The notes under the pieces are model-generated. The model was not told the DNA's origin, searched no databases, and was given only the letters and a program-made list of their open reading frames with translations. A DNA stretch of 64,000 bases from Muscardinus avellanarius (Eukaryota > Chordata > Mammalia > Rodentia > Gliridae), in contig OY726569.1 in NCBI GenBank assembly GCA_963383645.1, positions 76,230,135-76,294,134 on the forward strand, written 5' to 3'. Positions 27,901 to 40,800 of this stretch are shown piece by piece. Position numbers and translations under genes: made by a program. How positions within the stretch are numbered: the stretch's first letter is position 1; every line of letters starts with the position of its first letter.

Positions 27901-30900
27901 CCCGTTTTTCTCCTAGCTTGTCTTGTTGCTTCTTAGGAGAGTAGTTATGTATTTTGGATAGGATCCTATTGTTGGATATGTTTTGCATAGATTCTCCTCT
28001 TTTGTGTCTTTTGATGAATAGAAGTTTTTTATTTTAATGGGCTTGTCTTTCCCTTTATGATTCTATTTAAAGAAACCTCTGTCTATCCTAAAGATGTTCT
28101 TATGAATTATAGTTCAGAATCTTTAGATCTACATTTTAAATATACAATGCAGCTGGAATTGAATTTTTGTAAAGTTAGAGGTGGGAGTATCAAGATTCAC
28201 CTTAACCAAAATACATTCTCAGGACCTTTAGGATCTAGGGTTGGTGTTTTTTTTTTTTTGTTTTTTTTGTTTGTTTGTTTGTTTGTTTTTACAATGAACT
28301 TTTAAATATTAGAATAGCATCAGGTTTGCAGAAAAGTTGCAAAGACAACATGGAGTTCCCAGGCACCTCTCATGCGGCTGACCTTTGTGGTCCTCTCACA
28401 TCACTGTCAGTGCGATGCAACACTAAGGTCATATTTAGTCAGGCTGGGAACATCAGCCTTTGACAACTGAAAGTGCCACAGAGGAAGGCTGTGTGACCTC
28501 GGGCTGAAAATTCAGCCTGGAGCAGCTGAGAGTCCATTGTAGTGAAGGTCACCTTTCCTGGGTCTCCTAAGCTGGAGAACTTGGCATGGCTCAAATAGTA
28601 TAAACCGGGGTCCTGTGAGACTGCTGGGAAGGAAGTGTGGGAATCCTACAGGTAACAGCCCTGCAACTTATATCCCCAGTATTGAACATTCTGCCTTGAA
28701 ATTCAGTTTTGAAGCTCCTTTGGAAGTTCTCGTTTTGGGACGGCTTTATTCCTGTAGATTTTAGTTTTGTAAGGTTAACCGGTTTTTAAATCCATTGGTG
28801 AAGAGCAGCTTTTTGCAGGCGAGGTTAACATCCGATACCTGGGCAGGAGAGCCCAGTGTGCCCAGGCCGAGCCCCTGGTTCGTTCCCCTTCTCCTCCTCA
28901 GCCTGGCACTGGGAGCAGCACCACAGCCCTGTTCCAAGGCAGGCAAGACAGACAGCGCTGAGATTGTGCGGCCTTCGCTGCTGCTCCTCTTGCTGGCCAC
29001 TTCTGGACCTTACTGTGACAACACGTGGTGCTGATGTGTGTGACAGTGTCCCCGATGGTCCTGACTATTTTTATTAAGTACATACCAAGCCCCAGTAACC
29101 ATTTGTCATTTTGAGAGCAGACATCTAAATTCCAATGAGAAAGAAGGCCAGCCAGCCATCCTTTCTATTGTATGAAATACTCGCTGTTGTTGAATGCGGC
29201 CATCACCCCTCCCCCGACAGCACCTCTGTGGCTGACGTGTGACCCTGGGTGGCATAGTGCCCATGAGCCGTTTGTCTCTGTCCTGCTCCTCAGTACCATG
29301 AGCTCCCGACACTCTGCCAGCCCAGTCGTCTTCTCCAGCGCCCGAAGTTCCCCGAAGGAGGAGCTCCATCCCACCACCGCACAGCTGGCGCCTTCCTTCT
29401 CTTCGTCCTCCTCGTCCTCCTCGGGTCCCAGGACGTTCTACCCTCGCCAGGGTGCTACCAGCAAGTACTTGATTGGATGGAAAAAACCCGAAGGAACCAT
29501 TAACTCCGTGGGATTCATGGACACAAGAAAGTAAGACCTGGTTAGACTTGTTTTGCTTCTCTTGCTGAATGGTTTACTTTCCACAAGGCAGAGAACAGAA
29601 AAGGTTGGCTTGGTTTCTCACATCTGAGGAGTCCCAGCTGCGGAGTTCAGAGAGCTTAGTTTGGTGGGGGATTTTTTTTCCTAAGTAAAGTATTTCTCAA
29701 ATTATTTTTCTGTCTTACTCCTTTTTTTTTTTTTTTTTTTTTTTTTTGGTGGTACTGGGGTTCCTGGAAGCCCTTCTACCTCCGGGCTACACTCCCAGAC
29801 CTATTTTATATTTTTGAAACAGGGTCTCTTAGGCCAGCGCCAGCGCGGCTGGCTTCGAACCTGCGCGATCCTCCTGTCTCCGCCTCCCAAGCGTGGGGAT
29901 TACAAGCGTGCGCCACCACGCCCGGCCTGTCTTACTCCTTGAATAAGGTGTGCCACAGAACATTCTCTGGATTCGAGAATCTTAATCCTCCTAGGAAAGA
30001 GTGCGTCTGTGGGATAGGTTTCCGGTCAGCTGTGTCTGGTGCTAAGGCCACTCCTGACCTTAGTGGTTCCTGTGACATTTCTCACAGCTGGGCAGAGCGT
30101 GTCCTAGAGAGTGAGCGAGCACCCTGAGAGGAAAGGAGTTTTTGACTCGGTAGCACAGCAAAAAAATCAAATGGTTCCTTCAGTGTTGTCATGTTCGTGT
30201 AAAGATTACATCTGGGATTCACGCCCTGCGGCCTTTCAGTGAGTCGATCGCTAATTTCCACATAGTAGAACTAATAGGTTCCTGTAAAAGTGTGATTTAT
30301 TCATCAGACTTGAATTTGTGTTTCAAATTGGTTTTGCACTTATCTGAGCAGATTGTGGTGTCAACAGGCTGGAGAGTCTGTTCCCTTTCGTCTCCTTTAA
30401 TCTTCCTCCGTTGATGCTCATCGGGGCCGGCGCTGCCTGAGGCCCCCTCACCGCCTCGGTTGCCACCATCTCTTCCTTTCTCCCCAGGCGTCATCAGAGT
30501 GACGGCAGCGAGATAGCCCACACCAGGCTGCGCGCCTCCACCAGGGACCTCCGGGCGTCCCCCAAGCCCACCTCCAAGTCCACCATTGAGGAGGACCTGA
30601 AGAAACTGATCGACCTTGAAAGCCCAACTCCAGAATCACAGAAGAATTTCAAGGTACAAGTGGGCAGCAGCTAGGGGGAGCTGGACGCGAGGGGGCTGTG
30701 AGCCATGGGCCCCCTTCCAGAAAGTCTCAGTCACAGGCTCCACTCGCTATCAGTGCCCGGGTTTCCCTGGGGGTCATCCCAGTTCTCTACTGTGCTGTCC
30801 TCATGGCAGCATCTCTTCAGTGGTGTTGCTGTTAGCCTGTCCCTGCCCCACAGCTGTTTCTTCTGCTGCGTCCCACTCATGACTCCATGGTCCTCATGTG

Positions 30901-31820
30901 ATGCCTCTTCATAGAACTATGTGGATACCCAGGGCTCCCTTGTCAGCTAGAAAGTTCTCCACAGGACTTCAGTGCCTCTGCCTGGGGGTTTCTCCTCCAC
31001 TCCCTGGTGCCCCCACTATCCAGCTGGCCACGCACAGTGCCAGGGGAACCCGGGGGCACTCCCTGGGCCTCTTTCATCACCCCCCAAAAGTGAACACCAG
31101 CCACCTCTTGAGTCCAGCAAATGCAGTCTACACTCAGAACTTTGCAGAGTAAGAGTTTAGTAAACTCTTACTTCTCTCTCAGAGTTCCAGACTCCTCATG
31201 CCTCCCCCAGTGCACAGTCTCCCTCTCCGCCAGCCCCGAGGACTCTCCCAGCTTGTATGTTTATGCCAGTGGGCCAGGACAGGCAGGGGTCCTCTGCTCC
31301 TTGTCCTCTGAAGCCTGCAGACTCATTCTCTGTAGTTCAGAGCTGGCGCGTCAGGAAGCCCCTAGCCCCCAGGTTGTGGCAGTAAACTTTGAAATTTTTG
31401 TTTTGGGTGTGTGTATGTATGGTACTAGGGATCGACTAAAGGACATTCTACCTCTGAGCCACACCCTCAGCCTTTTTTAATTTTTGAAACAGGATCTCAC
31501 TAACTTGCTGAGGGTCTGGCTAAGTTGCTGAGGCTGTCCTTGAACCTGTAATCCTCTTGTCTCATCCTCCCAAGTACTAGGATGATAGGCGTGGACTACC
31601 AGCAGCCAGCAAGGTGTCTATTCTTGATGTTCCAGTTCCATGACTTGTAGCCAGTTTGGAGTGACTAGAACACTCTTGTTTCAGAAGAACTTAGAGAATG
31701 GGTTGAGATGAAAGCTAGACTATATCCCTACCCACTCACCAGCTCCGCACAGTGAGCCAAGTGCAGGAGGCGGGAGGGGGGGGGCATGCTCTCTACCACC
31801 TCCAGCCTTGCCCATCACTG

Positions 31821-31873
<53 letters not shown>

Positions 31874-34800
31874 CACCTGCATACATTTCTCCCCAGATAG
31901 GCTAGAGAGACCTTTTAATATAAAGATCAGCATGTATAGGAATTAAGTGTACCCCAAAGACCACTCAAGTTCTGCAGAGAAGTGATTTATTAACGTGATT
32001 TATCCTGCTAATAAGTTGTTCCATAGATGTAACCATTTTGACTTCTGTCATTTATGTTTCAGAAATCAGCACTTAGCAATTCTGACTCATCATCCAGGGT
32101 ACAAATGGTTTCCTTAGCAACCTTGCAAAAGATAGTGCTTGAAACTTCCTTCTTTATCCATCAAAACCCAAAGAAGTATGTTAAAATTTTTAAGTACCAG
32201 TTTCAAAATAAGAAGTGTTTCAGAATTTTTCTTTGAGGGCAGAAGAAAATAAAACCTGCTTTGAAAGGACTCATTCCTCTAATTCCTAGTTTTCCATTTG
32301 GGGCAGGGAGTAAGCTCAGAGAATTCATTCTTTTTATTTACTCCTGCAGTGGAAATAATTGAAGGCAAATGTCTCTTTTGCCCTTATTCCAGGTCTTGGC
32401 TTTTACTTCCAAAATAAATTACTTTAACATTCCTATTGGAGACAGGGGTGCACTTTCTTTGTGTTGGTACAGTGTTAATGTGAGACCCTTTGCACAGGAA
32501 GTCTTTCTGCTGGTCCTAACGCAGCCAGGAGAGGGCTGGGCAGGAACTGGGGGGTCTGCTGAGTTCTCTCCCAGTTCATGCTCTGTGAGCTGGCTTGGCT
32601 GAGATTTCAGCTAAGGGGTTCCATGTATCTTCACATGGAGAAGAGAGTCATTGTCTGAATGGCTGTGGCCCTGCTTTACCAGTGAGGCCAGCATGCCCTG
32701 GACAAGTCTTCCAAGGCTCTGAGCCCTGCGCAGGCCTCGGGAGCCTAGAAGAGGCCAGCTCTGGGCCATGAGCTATGCTGGGCTCCTCCTCCTGCAGAGC
32801 AGGGGGACGCCTACTGTGGGCTGTGACAGCGCTCTGCCAGGCAGGCTGCTGCTGAGAGCTCCCACGCAGCTCCCCAGCTTTCTCCTCAAAAGCAGTGAGC
32901 TCCTGCTTAAGAACAATGGCAGAGCTGCAGCAGTCTAGCAGACCTCACCTGCAAGCCAGGGTGGGACAGACTTACCTTTCTGGGGGTGCCTCGTGGTCTG
33001 CCATGTGAACGGACAGCAGTGCAAGCCACCAGTCCCACTTTACAGCCAGCGCTCAGGTGTAGACCAAAGTGAGGGGCTTCGTGTGGAGCCAATATGTAGG
33101 GTGAGTTTATTGTGAGTACAGATGGCCCGTGTCACTGACAACCAGGGGGACAGGAAAGAGAGAGAGAGGGGAGACCTGGAGGCTGATAGGAGGCCAGATG
33201 CTATGGAATAGGGGACCAGATTTGGGGATCCGTGGTCTCCAAATGGTTTTTAAACTCAGGAGCTTCTTTTAAATTGAAGCCACATAGGGAAGGCCAGTGT
33301 GTAGTTGTGAGTTTCTGGTAGGAGAGGTGGCTTGGGAACCCCTCTGAAATCCCTTCCATCTCTCACCGCATCTCCTCTGGGATTCTTTCCCAGGGGCTGG
33401 CAGCGACAGGCAGAGGCCCTGGGCCGTCCTGGGTATCGCCCACAAAAGCAGGTAGGGCACTCCTGGAAACTGGTCCATAGGTTTATACACCACTAAGAGG
33501 GAGCCGAAGAGGAATGGGCTAAGGGACCATCCTAACATTTTTGGACAAAACTAGGTACCACTACCTTTTTGTTTTGTTTGTGGTGCTGGGATTCAAACTC
33601 AGGGGCAGTCTACCTCCAGGCTTAGCACACCCTTAGCACTGTTTTCTTTTGTAATTTGCAAACAGGTCTTGCTAAATTGTTGAGGCTGGCTTTGAACCTG
33701 CAAGCCTCCTATCTCAGCCTCCCAAGTGCTGAGATCACAGGTGTGCACCTCCATGCCCAGCTGGTTCTGTTCCCTTTCAGAACAGAGAGCATCTTCCCTG
33801 GTTGCTAGTTGTTTTCTTCCTTTTCCTGCCCTGATTCCCTTGGTTCAGGACACTATAACTTTTAATAAAGTGTGCTGCCTGGAGGACCTTGGAGTATATT
33901 GATTTTTCCCAAAGAGACTAAAACTAGAATTGGTGGAGAAATTCTCTCCTTTAAAAACCCTCAGGGTGGAGACAGTAGCTAGAAAAGGAAATTCTTTTGC
34001 TAAAAGGGCTAAAAAAGATTAGAGCAGTGACTTTTGAATACTGAGGTCTGAGGTCTGGCCTGGTAGGCAAAGACCTTATGTAACAGTCCTACATCCTTGA
34101 AGACAGAGACATGATTTGATTTTTAAAAGAACAAAAAAAAAAATAGCCAACCATTAACCTCTAAGGCCGCCTCTTCCCCCTGAAGAGGGAGAGGAGCTGT
34201 CCCCATGCCTCTCATTTTCCTAGGCAAGTGTCAAGGTACCTTGAATATTTTTAAAGTGAACACCACTTTTCCCCAATTGGTCGCATCTTGGGCTTTTTCA
34301 GTGTGTTTGATTACCTGATTTATCTGGCAGCTGCTCATGGTACACTGGAGTAGCTTCAATGAGATGAGCCCTTGGCCTATTGAACAGAAGTATGCTAGGC
34401 CCCAGAGCACACGAATAAGCCTGAGAGTCCACTCTGTGTTCCCAGGTCTGTAATATCAGCCGCTTAGGTGGAACTGTGGCTGAATCATTCTCTCTGCCCT
34501 CTCCAAGTGTAACAGAGAGTCCCAGGATGGCTTCTGTCAGCAGTGGCTCGGCCCTGCCCCTCACAGCTCTACTCCATGTTGTCCCTTGTCGAGGTGAACA
34601 GCGTCCCAGGAGGAACTGTCAAGGATGGCTTGATGTTAGCCGGCCAAGTGTGCCCTTGGCTCCTGGGCTGCTGGAATCTGAATGTTGTTCATGAGCAAGC
34701 TGTTTCTCAGTAGAGAGGATTCTCAGAATTGTTGCTGTTAGGAGGAAAATCTCAAGTAAAATCAAATGTGGTTACTAAAGCAAAAGGCACCCATAAGAGA

Positions 34801-37800
34801 CACATCCATGGAACTCTTTGTCATTTATGTATAAATATTTGTTATTATAAAGCCAACATCCCCTATTATTTCATAAACAGAAACACGTCTTTAAAAAGGA
34901 ATATCTAAAACTCATGAAATCCATCTACTTTGGGAGATTCAACTAGTGTAACTTGTTAATGTTTATTTCAAGTAATATTTAAAATTTTGGTGATTGTGTC
35001 AATAGACAAGCTTCTGCCACTGCACTTCCTGGCAGTGTCTCTGTTCCTGAGAGACCTTACCATCCTTTCATAACACCGCGGATTTGTACCACTGCGATCC
35101 GCCCAGTGCCTTGTCCAGTGCTTACCGTCATCCTGGCAGGTGCTGTGCTCCGTGTTAGAGATGAGGGACGGGGCTCAGGAGAATACGTGATGATCAGAGA
35201 AACAGGATGCAAGTAAAGTTCTATCTTATGTCTGATCCTAAAGTCTTGTTTTTATCCACCACACGACATTGGTAAATCTACTTAGTCACAGGTGCAAGGT
35301 ATATTTTGAATGCTCATGTGCTGCAGGCAGCATTCTGGGCTATGAGAAAAAAACAACTGGGAACTCTTTTTACCTTCTTGAGGACGTATAAATCAGTGGG
35401 GCTCCGGGACTGGATGAGAGCACATCCAGAGCAGTGACCTCATCACCTCACCCGCCCTGCCTGAACCCGGGGTGACTTACCCTGTCTTGACTGTCTTGCA
35501 GTTCCACGCGCTGTCCTCCCCCCAGTCTCCTTTCCCCACCACCCCCACCTCGCGGCGGGCCTTGCACAGAACACTGTCAGACGAGAGCATTTACAGTGGC
35601 CAGAGGGAGCACTTTTTCACCTCAAGGGTGTCGCTTCTGGACCAAGCCCTGCCCAACGACGTCCTCTTCAGCAGCACGTACCCTTCTCTCCCCAAGTCTC
35701 TCCCGCTGCGGAGGCCTTCTTACACCTTAGGAATGAAGTCGCTGCATGGTAAGTGCTCCTCCAGCGGCAGCTGGACAGCCTTGGGGGGATGGCCAGGGTC
35801 CAGGGCACAGCTACCACTGCTTGGTGTGCCGGGGACGGTCACTGGAGGACATCCTGCCGCCACGCTCAGCTTCTCACCGTCTTCTATATCCCAGACCACA
35901 AGAATCAGAGGATGCTTGCTAAAAGCACAGGTTCCTAGGCTTTCCCCAAGACCCCATGGATCTGAATCTGCAGAGGAGTAGGCTCACATTAGATTAGTTA
36001 CTTGTTGAGAGTTGTATTCCCTGCTTCCTGCAGCCACCACAAGAACCCAGCCTTGCGGCGGCGGCCCTCTGTCTTTCACAGGCTGTAAGGGCCTGTGATG
36101 TCAGCCACCCATTTGCTGACGTGGTCCCGCACCCCCATGCAGCGAGTGAGGATTACTAATGAAAAGGACACTGCCCGTGGGCACCTCCACGTCCCTGCCC
36201 TCGGTTCCTGTAAGCCATGTTTGCTCGGCAGCCTGACCAGATCCCAGTTTTATTAAGGGCAATATTCTGGATTATTGGATTTAAATGCAGTCCTTTCCTT
36301 TCCCCTCTCTGTCCAAATCCACTCCAGAGCTCTGTGCCTTCCCTGACAGTCATGGGTCAGCCTAGCACACACCTGTCACGGGCCCCTGTGCTCCGGACTG
36401 TGTGTGGTGCACACTGCTGCAACCCCAAGCCCCTCGTTTCCTTTCCTCCTTCAGCTTTTATATCTCTGGCGCATTCGTGCCACATTTCTTCTGCATTGGA
36501 GCTATGTTCTGAGCTGCTTGCCCTGCATCATTCCATACTCACTCGAATGCTCCTCCTGTCTCTGTCCTGCTCAGCGACTCATTCCTGCTCTCCCCCGTAG
36601 CATGGCAGACAAAGACTGTGCCCACTCCCCTGCTCCCTCCTTTACCCACCTGCAGCATTTAAAATGTGGTTTTTCTGTGCTCAGGAAGTCACCCCCAGTG
36701 AACCAAAGCTGACGCGTGAAATGATCCCTTTCTGCCGTCAGACTCTAGGATGGAGCTCTTGGTAGTAACTTAACACACCCCTCACCTTTCTTGCTTCTTC
36801 TCTCCCCATGTTGGGGCAACTCTCCCCTGAGCTACATTAATCCTGCAATTTCCTGCCCACCTTAAATGCTTCTTTTACTTCCCTACACTTCTTTTCTGAC
36901 CATTGCAGTAATAAAAAGAGCCTTCCACACGCCCTGTTTGCACGTGCATGGCAAAGTAGGCCCTCCTTCCAGAGAAGCCCAGGAATCTGGCCCCCGCACG
37001 TGGCCATTGCCCAGGCGAGGCAGCCTGGTGGTCAAGGCCAAGCCCACGGCAGTGTCAAGGGCAGGGGAGACACAGGCTGCCTTCTGCGCACCTCCCTGTC
37101 AGCCCTTCTGCTTTTGTGACAGTCAGGCAGCTGTGGTGATCTCACATCCTGAACCCAGCGGCACGTGTCGGGCCGACCCCTCAGCCCGCGCCGCATGCAG
37201 CATCTACCACCACGTGTTTGGGAGACAGAGAAGGGGTGTCCCCTGCACGGAAGCTTGAGCCTCAGATAGAAGGGCAGAAGGGTTGTGAGTGACACAGACT
37301 CTCCTTCCCACCTGCGTAGCAAGCTTTTTAAGATCTCGCAGTTTTGTTGACTTCATTTACTCATAATTTTGCTAATTTTAAGCACATTAATAACTAGCAG
37401 CTGCGCTTCAGAGCAGTTCTTTACGTAATTTGAAAGGAAAACAAGCACTAAATATACTCTGGCTTACCAGGCTAACATCATAGGCGAAACTTTTTAACCC
37501 CTTGTAAGCAGGCATTTCTAGAGTTACATAGATTTTTTTTTTTTTTTCATGGTACCAGGGATGGAACCCAGGGGCTTTCTACCTCTGGGCTATACTCCCA
37601 GACCTACTTTATACTTTATTTGGAAACAAGGTCTCACTAAGTTGCTGAGAGCCTCACTAAGTAGCTGAGGCTGGCTTAGAACCTGTGCGATCCTCCTGTC
37701 TCAGCCTCCCAAGCGCAGGGATTACAAGCGTGCGCCACCACGCCCCGCTCTAGAGTTACAACAATTTTTAAGGGAGAGGTTTACCTTCGCTCTGCATGAG

Positions 37801-40800
37801 TGTGGACTCTGCTGCAGTCACACTCTGAGGTGCACTGCCCCGTTCACTCCTGTGCTCTCCCCACTCCGCCTGCCCTCCTATTCTCTTGTCCGCCTCTGGG
37901 AACTTGAGCAGGAGGGCTGCTCTCAGTGGCACCGAGTGGCTTATGGTGCTCGTCCCTCCTGCCCCAGACTCAGCAAGGCTGAAGATGTCAGCTCTTAACA
38001 GTGGTTCAGTAGTTGTATTCCACAAATTGTCATCATAGAAAGAGCTGGATATTAGATGGCACTAGCCAAAGCTGATCAGAGGAACCACCCCCGTGATGAC
38101 CTGGGTCTGCAGGAAGGAGAATACCGCACAGGCTGGCTCCCTGTGCGTGACCCTGCAGCCTCACATTATCTGATCTGCTTCTCAAACGACTGGTCACATC
38201 CACCTGGGGTTCTCTGGGATGCCTCTGCCCTTTACCAGTCCCAGGAATGGAGTGCAGATCTCATCTTCTAGTCCAAATGAAACGATATTTCCTCTAACAG
38301 AAATAAACCTCCCTGGGCCATCCTCACAGTCTAGCTCTCCGTTGAGTAGGCCTCTCCTTCACAGCCTGAGTCGTCTGACTCCAGAGGGAAACTGAACCCA
38401 GAGCCACCTGGGCCAACTGTAGACAGCGGCTCCCCAAAAGCAGACCTATTGCCTCAGTACACAACAAACTGTTCTGTGACTCACACTGCTAAGAGAGCAA
38501 TAGTGGGACGTTATTTAGAAAATGCAGAGCTGGGAGTAGTGGCATGTGCCTGTAATTCCAAGCTGAGGATGGAGGAACACAAGTACAAGACCAGCCTGGG
38601 AAACTTAGCAAGAGACTCTCACAATAAAGTAGAGCAGGATGGGATAGGATGGGATAGGATAGGATAGGATAGGATAGCCTGGGATTAGCTCAGTAGCAGG
38701 GTGCCCCTGCATCCAGTCCCCAGGTCTGCAGAAAAAAAGAGAAAGAAAATGAAGAAAGCCAGTTTCTGTTTGATGTCCGCTTTAGAATGGTCCCCTGTAG
38801 CCTGTGAGGCTAGAAATTGATTCTGGCAAGGAATACCTTCCGTATTTATTGTGGTGACAGGAAACGGGTGAGTTTGTGAGTGACAGCACTGCCTTGTCCC
38901 GTGCCCCTCCTGCAGGAGAGTTCTCGGCCTCAGACAGCTCCCTCACTGACATCCAGGAGACCCGAAGGCAGCCCATGCCCGACCCTGGCCTGATGCCCCT
39001 GCCGGACACTGCTGCGGATCTAGACTGGTCCAACTTGGTAGATGCTGCCAAAGCCTATGAGGGTGAGTCCACCGGTGATCCAAGCAGGACAGCTCAGGGT
39101 CCTGCAGGACCACACCACACCATGCGTGTGGGACCAGGTCTCTCCACTTGGCTGTCCTAGACACGGGCACTCCTCCTGCACGGCCGCTGCCCAGGCAGCT
39201 CGCGGTTATTGAGCACCAAGGATGCATGGCGACCGGCCATGCCTGGTCCCCTCCAGTGCCGGTGCTCCTCTGCCTGCGGTGCCCTGCAGTGTCACACCTG
39301 TGGTCCTGCTTTTCCTTGCTGGCTACGTGCTTGCTCTAGGCTGGTGGGTCTTAAATGCAGCTCCTCGTGCACGGACTGCTCTGGTGAGAAAACAGAAGTG
39401 ATACAGTGGATGTTGGCAAAAGATCGTCAACTGTTCTTTTTTTGAGGAAAGACTGGTTTTATTTTAAAAATATCACTCCAAAGTTTTGGGTACTAAAACA
39501 TTCTTTATAAAATTATGATAGCAAATGATTGCTCTTTGTTTTTATTGATCTTATTTGGGAGAATTGAAAGTTGCTATTCCCTCAAGTTTCAGTTTGGAGA
39601 AGAAAGTTACTAGGCTCAGAATTCAGAAGCCAAGCCACTGCGGAGCAGTCAACAGCTAATTCCCGTTGCCACCTTTGTGTTTATTTAGCAGCTGGAAATT
39701 CCCCAGTACTTTCAATTTATTGGTTAATCTTTTTCATATAAATTTTTAATTTGGGATATTTTAAAAAATGGGTGGTGTGGATTTAAGTTAATGACCCCCC
39801 CCCCCAATAGCCAGGCATCTTATGGAAAACATACTTCAGGACGTTTCAAAAATCTTAACTGTGTGGTGGCGCACGCTTGTAATCCCTGCACTTGGGAGAC
39901 AGAGACAGGAGGACCGTGCAGGTTCGAAGCCAGCCTCACTGGCTTAAGAGACCCTGTTTCCAAATTAAAACATAAAAATATAGGTCTGGGAGTGTAGACC
40001 GGAGAAAGCCAGGGTCTGGAAATTTGGCGCAGGTCCTCTTGCCACAGGAACACTTAATTGAATACTACTTTGATGAGCAGGAAAAGGAGGGACCAGAAAT
40101 TGGTCCATAGCTGCTGTTTCTATTTTTCATTGTGATAATAAGACATCGTGTGCGTTCCTGTGCATTGATTGATTGGGCCTGACTGCCCTTGCGGGCCATC
40201 TGTTAATTTGCTAGACGGCCCAGGCACGTGGTCCACAATACTCAATGATTTCTCATCTCCCTCCAGTCCAGAGAGCCTCATTCTTTGCTGCTAGTGATGA
40301 AAACCATCGCCCCTTGAGTGCGGCATCCAACAGCGAGCAGCTGGAGGAGCAGGCCCTGGCCCAGATGAAGTCATACAGCAGGTTGGTCACCAGTGGCAAG
40401 GACAACACCTGCACCACGCGTCACCCCTCAGAGTGCCAGGTGTGGCGAAGGAAAGGAGGAGACCGCGGGGATCAGCTGAAGGAAGCTCATCACTACGGTG
40501 CTAGACATCTCTTAGCTAGGACACTTTATAACTAAGTGCTGGAAACACAATTAAACTTCTTGATTGCTCAAGGTCCCAATTATGAATGTTCATTATTATA
40601 TAATACTACATACATGTATGCCCCAAGGACTTGGTAGACAAGAGAAATCAGTAGCATTAACCATCCCAGGCCTGTGCTACTTAGCCCTGGAGTCTGGCTT
40701 TTCAGTCCCTTCCCTGGCTGTCACGGTGTTGTACGAGTGTCTCAACCACTCCTGAGGCGCTGCCTTGGGGATCCTGTGTTAGGGAGCCAGATGAGCAGGT

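Larger units (their letters stand above)
16009..29293 (+). other. SIPA1L1: SIPA1L1 intron, 13.3 kb, the longest complete intron in the window
   Basis: The donor is GTACCT at 16009 and the acceptor is cctcag at 29288-29293. It holds about eight B1-dID copies (16247-16453, 16528-16788, 21325-21538, 23325-23478, 23880-24330 nested, 26286-26855 nested), a MaLR LTR (17795-18225), a GT repeat (21941-21987) and antisense L1 (27150-28190). Unique stretches lie between them, for example 18230-21300, 24340-26280 and 28450-29290. Two strong acceptor-like tracts at 19500-19529 and 19739-19758 are reported as findings. Confidence 0.8.
30654..35501 (+). other. SIPA1L1: SIPA1L1 intron, 4.8 kb
   Basis: The intron contains two minus-strand B1-dID copies (31409-31612 and 33571-33763) and a long GT repeat (31823-31870). 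The remainder is unique, with GC-richer parts at 30660-31330 and 32500-33500. I see no coding exon. Confidence 0.8.
35749..38915 (+). other. SIPA1L1: SIPA1L1 intron, 3.2 kb
   Basis: The intron holds a minus-strand B1-dID with duplicated target site (37529-37748) and a plus-strand SINE interrupted by a GGATA repeat (38526-38735). Unique sequence between 35750 and 37500 includes a small CpG-rich spot near 37160-37200. The open frame continuing from exon H into the intron is read-through, not coding. Confidence 0.8.

Noticed and set aside
35749..35981. Open frame continuing past exon H
   Set aside because: A strong GTAAGT donor at 35749 and perfect phase with exon I show this is intronic read-through.
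36217..36712. 127- and 102-codon plus-strand frames in an intron
   Set aside because: No splice support or domain; the Ser/Leu/Cys-rich translation is typical of pyrimidine-rich non-coding DNA.
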